A stretch of 10,058 nt of DNA from DATLBY01 sp035526665 (lineage in GTDB: Bacteria > Acidobacteriota > Terriglobia > Bryobacterales > Bryobacteraceae): positions 1 through 10,058 of the forward strand of contig DATLBY010000425.1 in the NCBI GenBank assembly GCA_035526665.1, given 5' to 3'. A program made the translations under genes and the position numbers. The notes beneath the pieces were generated by a model, which worked only from the letters and a program-made list of their open reading frames with translations, did not search any database and was not told the origin of the DNA. Of the stretch, positions 6,425 through 10,058 are shown piece after piece. Numbering within the stretch: position 1 is the stretch's first letter; every line of letters starts with the position of its first letter.

Positions 6425-7579
6425 TTGCCCCTTCTTCGCTTCGAACTGCAGGCAGAGTGTCCCTCCACCGGCGCGCGGGCCGGGCTGCTGCACACCGGTC
6501 ATGGCACGATCGAGACTCCGGTGTTTATGCCGGTCGGCACGCAGGCCACTGTCAAAGGTGTACCGCCGCGCGATCTGCTGGAAGGTATCGACGCGAAAAT
6601 CATACTCGCGAACACTTATCACCTCTTTCTGCGACCAGGGCACGAATCGATACAGCGGCTGGGAGGTCTGCACCGTTTTATGGCATGGCCGCGCGCCATC
6701 CTGACCGACTCTGGCGGCTTCCAGGTGTTCAGCCTGAATACCCTGCGAAAGATCAGCGAGGACGGAGTCCTCTTCCAATCGCACCTCAACGGCGATCCGC
6801 ACCTGTTCACTCCGGAATCCACGGTGGATGTCCAGCTTGCCTACGGCAGCGATATTGCCATGGTTTTGGACGAGTGTCTCGGCTATCCGGCCAGCTATGA
6901 AGAGACGCAGATCTCCATGCAGCGCACGGTTCGTTGGGCTCGCCGGGGCTACTCGCATTTCCTGTCGAGGATGCGGGATATCGAGACTCCGCACGCGCTT
7001 TTTCCTATTGTGCAGGGGGGTATGTACACGGATCTGCGGCGGCAGTGCGCGAGCGAACTGCTCGGCCTGGATGCGGATGGGTACGCGATTGGGGGCCTGT
7101 CAGTGGGCGAGCCGCGGGCGTTGAGCCAGGAGATGGTAGAGGTGACGGCGCCACTACTCCCGCGGAGCCGTCCCCGTTACGTGATGGGGGTGGGGATGCC
7201 GGAGGAGCTGCCGGAATACGTGGCCCGTGGCGTGGATATGATGGACTGCGTTCTACCCTCCAGAAATGCGCGTAACGGCTGCCTGTTCACGTCCGCGGGA
7301 CGAATTATTATTAAGCATTCGCAGTACAAAGAGGACGGGCTGCCGCTGGACCCGGCGTGCGGTTGCTACACCTGTGCTAATTTCAGCCGCGCCTACCTGC
7401 GTCATCTGTTCCAAGCCGGGGAGATTCTGTTCTCCACGCTGGCTACCATTCATAATTTGCGCCGGTACCTTGACATCATGCGCCAAATCAGGCAGTCTAT
7501 TCTGCTTGGGACCTTCCCGGAATATCTGCATCAAGTCCGCTCAAGCCACGCAGTCCGGCTTGACTCAGTGGAGCTATAA
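6425..7579 (+). CDS. tgt: Queuine tRNA-ribosyltransferase (tRNA-guanine transglycosylase)
   Basis: Swaps guanine for the queuosine precursor preQ1 at wobble position 34 of GUN-anticodon tRNAs. The 384-residue TIM-barrel protein carries TPVFMPVGTQATVKG (31-45), LANTYHLFLRPG (61-72), DSGGFQVFSL with the general acid/base Asp95, PIVQGGMY (194-201), GGLSVGE (223-229), the nucleophile segment DCVLPSRNARNG with Asp274, and a zinc site C312-x-C314-x2-C317 plus His343, with exactly family spacing. The start is TTG, 3 nt after the rhaB stop; no ATG occurs before the conserved core and no clear SD is present, so translation may rely on re-initiation. Neighbours yajC-secD-secF form a common bacterial arrangement with tgt. 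The frame is intact. Confidence 0.97.
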   Translation: MPLLRFELQAECPSTGARAGLLHTGHGTIETPVFMPVGTQATVKGVPPRDLLEGIDAKIILANTYHLFLRPGHESIQRLGGLHRFMAWPRAILTDSGGFQVFSLNTLRKISEDGVLFQSHLNGDPHLFTPESTVDVQLAYGSDIAMVLDECLGYPASYEETQISMQRTVRWARRGYSHFLSRMRDIETPHALFPIVQGGMYTDLRRQCASELLGLDADGYAIGGLSVGEPRALSQEMVEVTAPLLPRSRPRYVMGVGMPEELPEYVARGVDMMDCVLPSRNARNGCLFTSAGRIIIKHSQYKEDGLPLDPACGCYTCANFSRAYLRHLFQAGEILFSTLATIHNLRRYLDIMRQIRQSILLGTFPEYLHQVRSSHAVRLDSVEL

Positions 7580-7594
7580 CCCGTTGAAACCCGA

Positions 7595-7909
7595 GTGCCA
7601 TCCGTGCCTCTAAACATCCTTCTTCTGCAGGGCCAGCCAAACCAGTTGCTCGGCTTCCTCCCAATCGTCCTGATCTTTGCAATCTTTTATTTTCTGCTGT
7701 TTATGCCCATGCAGAAACAGAAGAAGCAGATGAAGCAGATGCTGTCGGGGCTTCAGAACGGCAACATCGTGCAGACGTCCGGCGGCATTATCGGGACAAT
7801 TGTTTCCATCAGCGGCAATGATGATACGCTGGTACTCAGAGTCAAACCGGACAACATCAAGATCCAGGTTGCGCGCAGCGCCGTTTCGGGCCTCGTCGCA
7901 GAAAAATAA
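7595..7909 (+). CDS. yajC: Sec translocon accessory protein YajC
   Basis: Small inner-membrane protein that associates with SecDF and the SecYEG/YidC holotranslocon; not essential in E. coli. The 104-residue product has a short N-terminal tail, one transmembrane helix at about 18-38 (LLGFLPIVLIFAIFYFLLFM) and then a basic KQKKQMKQ stretch, giving the usual N-out/C-in single-pass topology. The cytosolic part shows the conserved L-x-x-G-x-x-V-x-T-x-x-G-I-x-G-x-I-V pattern (50-70). The start is GTG at 7595, 15 nt after tgt; a second GTG at 7604 in the same frame is possible and would remove three residues. No strong SD distinguishes them. It lies between tgt and secD, as in many bacteria. Confidence 0.95.
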   Translation: MPSVPLNILLLQGQPNQLLGFLPIVLIFAIFYFLLFMPMQKQKKQMKQMLSGLQNGNIVQTSGGIIGTIVSISGNDDTLVLRVKPDNIKIQVARSAVSGLVAEK

Positions 7910-7927
7910 ATAGGGCAAATCTAAAGC

Positions 7928-9544
7928 ATGAACAAGAGTTTACGAGTGAAGGCTGCCGTGATCCTGGCGGTTATCCTCATTTGCATTTACGGCATCATTG
8001 GGATCCCGAAGTCGAGGGCGGAGCTGATCGCCAACTGGAACCGGAACATCAAGCTGGGACTCGATCTGCGGGGCGGAAGTCACCTGGTTCTGCAGGTGCA
8101 GGTGCAGGACGCATTCAAAAGCGAGGCCGCGCAGGTAGTGGACCGGCTCAAGGACGAGTTGAACAAGGCGGGTATTCAGTTTGCCGCGATCGACAACAGC
8201 GAACCGGGCCGAATTGAAGATGCGGACAAGGTTGAAGTACGCATCAAAGGCATTCCACCGGAAAAGGCCGGCACCTTTCGATCCATTGCTACCGAAAGTT
8301 TGAAGGCGTGGGTGCTGACTCCAGTAAGCTCGACGGATTACAGATTGACGATGCGTCCGACCGATGCTCTGGAGCTTCGCCAATCGACGGTGAAGCGTAG
8401 CATCGACACCATCGAGACGCGTGTGAACGGGCTTGGTCTGGCGGAATCCGCCGTGCAGCAGCGTGGACGCAGCGACGGCGAATCGGAGATCCTGGTGCAA
8501 CTGCCTGGCGTGGACGATCCGGCGCGCATCAAGCAGATCCTCCAGACGGCTGCGATGCTGGAGCTCTACGAAGTGAAGGACGGGCCGTTCGCATCCGAAG
8601 AGGAGGCGCGCGTAAAGCACGGCGGTGTGCTCCCTCTGAATACGAAACTGCTGAAGGGTGCGGCACGGGGCGAAAGCTCTACCGGCTGGCTGCTGGTTTC
8701 GCGCAACCCGGTGGTTCGGGGAACGGATCTGCGCGATGCCAAGCCGGCGCAGGGCGAGCTTGGCGCCTGGGAAACCAATTTCGTTTTGACGCAGGATGCA
8801 GCCAAGCGCTTTGAGCGGTACACCGAGGCCAACATCGGGAACCGGTTGGCCATCGTACTGGATAATCAATGGCGGAGCGCTCCCACTATCCAAAACAAGA
8901 TCAGTGACAACGGTCGGATCACGGGCGCCAGCAGCCAGCAGGACGCATCGGATCTTGCGCTAGTGTTGAAGGCGGGGTCTCTGCCGGCCAGCCTGCTATA
9001 CCTGGAAGAGAGAACGGTAGGACCGTCCCTGGGGGCCGACTCGATCCGGCAAGGGCTGATGGCCGGAATTTTTGGCGTCGGCGCTGTGGTGCTGGCGATG
9101 TTGATCTATTACCGGCGGGCCGGCATCAATGCGACGCTGGCGCTGGTGTTAAATGCGCTGATTCTGATTGCGCTGCTGAGCTATTTTGAAGCAGTATTGA
9201 CGCTGCCCGGTATCGCCGGCGTAATTCTTACCATCGGCATGGCGGTCGACAGCAACGTGTTGATCTTCGAGCGTATTCGGGAAGAGTTGCGAAACGGCAA
9301 AGCTGTGATTGCCGCTGTGGATGCGGGCTTTAGTAAAGCCCTTGTGACCATTATCGATACTCACGTGACCACCGTCGTTTCCTGCGCAGTACTTTTTATC
9401 TTCGGCACCGGACCAGTGAAAGGCTTTGCGGTTACCCTGGTAATCGGCCTTCTGGCCAATGTATTTACGGCCGTATTTGTATCTAAGTTTATCTTTGATT
9501 GGGAGTTGTCGGGAAAACGGCAGCTCACGACCTTGAGCATCTAA
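7928..9544 (+). CDS. secD: Protein translocase subunit SecD
   Basis: RND-family membrane protein that, with SecF, uses the proton-motive force to help pull exported proteins through SecYEG. The 538-residue protein has one N-terminal membrane helix (about 8-26), the LGLDLRGG motif (43-50), a large periplasmic P1 region (about 50-370) and five C-terminal helices between about 376 and 524. GMAVDSNVLIFERIREELR (437-455) contains Asp441, matching the proton-relay Asp of SecD (519 in E. coli). The later TM motif, usually DANxTT, is DTHVTT here (477-482). Length is typical of a stand-alone SecD rather than a SecDF fusion. ATG at 7928; AGGG lies 12 nt upstream, a long spacing. It follows yajC by 18 nt and is separated from secF by an unusually long gap. 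Confidence 0.97.
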   Translation: MNKSLRVKAAVILAVILICIYGIIGIPKSRAELIANWNRNIKLGLDLRGGSHLVLQVQVQDAFKSEAAQVVDRLKDELNKAGIQFAAIDNSEPGRIEDADKVEVRIKGIPPEKAGTFRSIATESLKAWVLTPVSSTDYRLTMRPTDALELRQSTVKRSIDTIETRVNGLGLAESAVQQRGRSDGESEILVQLPGVDDPARIKQILQTAAMLELYEVKDGPFASEEEARVKHGGVLPLNTKLLKGAARGESSTGWLLVSRNPVVRGTDLRDAKPAQGELGAWETNFVLTQDAAKRFERYTEANIGNRLAIVLDNQWRSAPTIQNKISDNGRITGASSQQDASDLALVLKAGSLPASLLYLEERTVGPSLGADSIRQGLMAGIFGVGAVVLAMLIYYRRAGINATLALVLNALILIALLSYFEAVLTLPGIAGVILTIGMAVDSNVLIFERIREELRNGKAVIAAVDAGFSKALVTIIDTHVTTVVSCAVLFIFGTGPVKGFAVTLVIGLLANVFTAVFVSKFIFDWELSGKRQLTTLSI

Positions 9545-9545
9545 G

Positions 9546-9563
9546 GGGCGGGTTTGGCCGCCC
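9546..9563 (+). terminator. GC hairpin directly after secD
   Basis: GGGCGG (9546-9551), loop GTTTGG, CCGCCC (9558-9563) starts one base after the secD stop codon. An alternative pairing, GCGGG (9548-9552) with CCCGC (9561-9565), competes with it. There is no T-tract, so it is not a canonical intrinsic terminator. It may attenuate readthrough or protect the 3' end of the upstream message. Confidence 0.4.
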
Positions 9564-9672
9564 GCTAGTACTAAGCTCCGCGGGGGCCTAACTCTTTACT
9601 GATTTCAGTCTTGAACTGCTTTCATGGTATGTTTTTCAAACACGTGGATGGGAACTTTTGGCGGGAGACGGT

Positions 9673-9685
9673 GTCTAATTTAGAC
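9673..9685. repeat. 13-bp palindrome upstream of secF
   Basis: GTCTAA-T-TTAGAC is a perfect 6+1+6 palindrome ending 22 bp before the secF ATG. Its position would suit an operator or a factor-binding site for a secF promoter, but I recognise no matching regulator. The only promoter-like motif nearby is a weak extended -10 (TGGTATGTT, 9625-9633). The remainder of 9564-9707 shows no gene I can support. Confidence 0.35.
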
Positions 9686-9707
9686 GAATGCCGGCTCGAT
9701 CGGATTC

Positions 9708-10058
9708 ATGGAATTATTTAAGAGCACTGACTTTGACTTTCTGGGCAAGAAGTGGCCCTTCATCATCGCCTCATTGGTTTTGACGGCGGCGGGACTTGCG
9801 AGCTTGGCAATGAAGGGTGGGCCGCGATATGGTATCGACTTCAAAGGCGGGGCGCTGGTTTATGTAAAGTTCGCGGATAAGCCCCCGGTTGAAAAGATCC
9901 GGTCGTCGCTTTCGAGTAAAATTCCGCTCGACAACGTGCAGGAAGTTTCCGGCACGAACGAAGTGATTGTGAGCACCGAGATACAAGGGGAGCAGGCTCT
10001 GGACGCGGCGCAAAAAACGATGGTCGACACGTTCGCTTCCACGTTTGGGACCCAGGGG
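9708..10058 (+). CDS. secF: Protein translocase subunit SecF (5' part, runs off window)
   Basis: Partner of SecD in the proton-driven Sec export motor. The first 117 codons are present and open to the window edge; the rest lies outside. The protein begins MELFKSTDFDFLGKKW, followed by one membrane helix at about 17-35 (PFIIASLVLTAAGLASLAM) and the SecF signature YGIDFKGGALVYVKF (42-56), then the start of the periplasmic domain with the SecF-like VSGTNEVIVST. The ATG at 9708 fits the family N terminus. No clear SD precedes it. The 163-nt gap after secD, holding a hairpin and a palindrome, suggests that secF may have extra control of its own, although it remains in the same orientation as tgt-yajC-secD. 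Confidence 0.95.
   Translation, partial: MELFKSTDFDFLGKKWPFIIASLVLTAAGLASLAMKGGPRYGIDFKGGALVYVKFADKPPVEKIRSSLSSKIPLDNVQEVSGTNEVIVSTEIQGEQALDAAQKTMVDTFASTFGTQG

Noticed and set aside
6212..6994. An antisense open frame across the rhaB/tgt junction
   Set aside because: It mirrors conserved coding sequence of both genes and shows no family motif or ribosome site.
8090..8108. Tandem GCAGGT repeat
   Set aside because: Encodes the alternating Gln-Val beta strand after the SecD LGLDLRGG motif; a short coding repeat rather than a separate element.
7940..8893. A long antisense open frame opposite secD
   Set aside because: No recognisable domain and low-complexity composition; SecD motifs on the + strand explain the region.
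9624..9683. A 19-codon ORF (MVCFSNTWMGTFGGRRCLI) upstream of secF whose stop lies in the 13-bp palindrome; considered as a SecM/VemP-like leader peptide
   Set aside because: No Shine-Dalgarno, too short to carry both a signal sequence and an arrest motif, and such ORFs arise by chance. Only conservation in relatives would revive it.
1..10058. Search by eye for tRNA or rRNA genes, CRISPR repeats, IS ends, att sites, toxin-antitoxin or defence genes
   Set aside because: None seen. Intergenic space is small and the genes are core housekeeping functions with no composition break noticed.

Overview
This window looks like a piece of a GC-rich bacterial chromosome carrying core metabolic and secretion genes. 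It shows no mobile element, CRISPR array, rRNA, tRNA or phage signature. The protein flavour suggests an acidobacterium, possibly near Bryobacterales/Solibacter: SecF begins MELFKSTDFDFLGKKW, and SecD has DTH where most bacteria have DAN. That placement is recalled family resemblance, not a search, so treat it as a moderate guess.

Layout. (1) At the left edge, threonine synthase (thrC) lies on + directly behind a perfect TATAAT box, so its mRNA may have almost no leader. (2) It converges on a minus-strand operon read right to left, sucC-sucD-ndk: succinyl-CoA ligase beta and alpha, then nucleoside-diphosphate kinase. Both junctions are 4-base ATGA overlaps. A 6-bp inverted repeat covers both convergent stop codons. 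(3) A divergent control region of about 175 bp (3799-3974) holds two inverted repeats, an extended -10 for the sucC side and a structured sucC leader with a strong Shine-Dalgarno (SD) that selects a TTG start. (4) On + follows a compact run: trpD (anthranilate phosphoribosyltransferase), rhaB-like kinase (ATGA overlap), tgt (queuine tRNA-ribosyltransferase, 3-nt gap, TTG start), yajC (GTG start) and secD. (5) A 163-nt gap with a GC hairpin and a 13-bp palindrome separates secD from secF, which runs off the right edge.

Functionally, SucCD makes a nucleoside triphosphate by substrate-level phosphorylation in the TCA cycle, and Ndk equilibrates that phosphate among NTPs. YajC, SecD and SecF are the accessory module of the Sec translocon; tgt commonly precedes them in bacteria. 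TrpD and the rhamnulokinase are metabolically unrelated to each other and to the Sec genes, although they are translationally linked.

No wholly new system is visible. The best second looks are: a TrpD whose PRPP-loop GTGGD aspartate is glycine; a possible alternative-pairing leader upstream of sucC; the tightly coupled sucCD-ndk unit; and the secD-secF gap.
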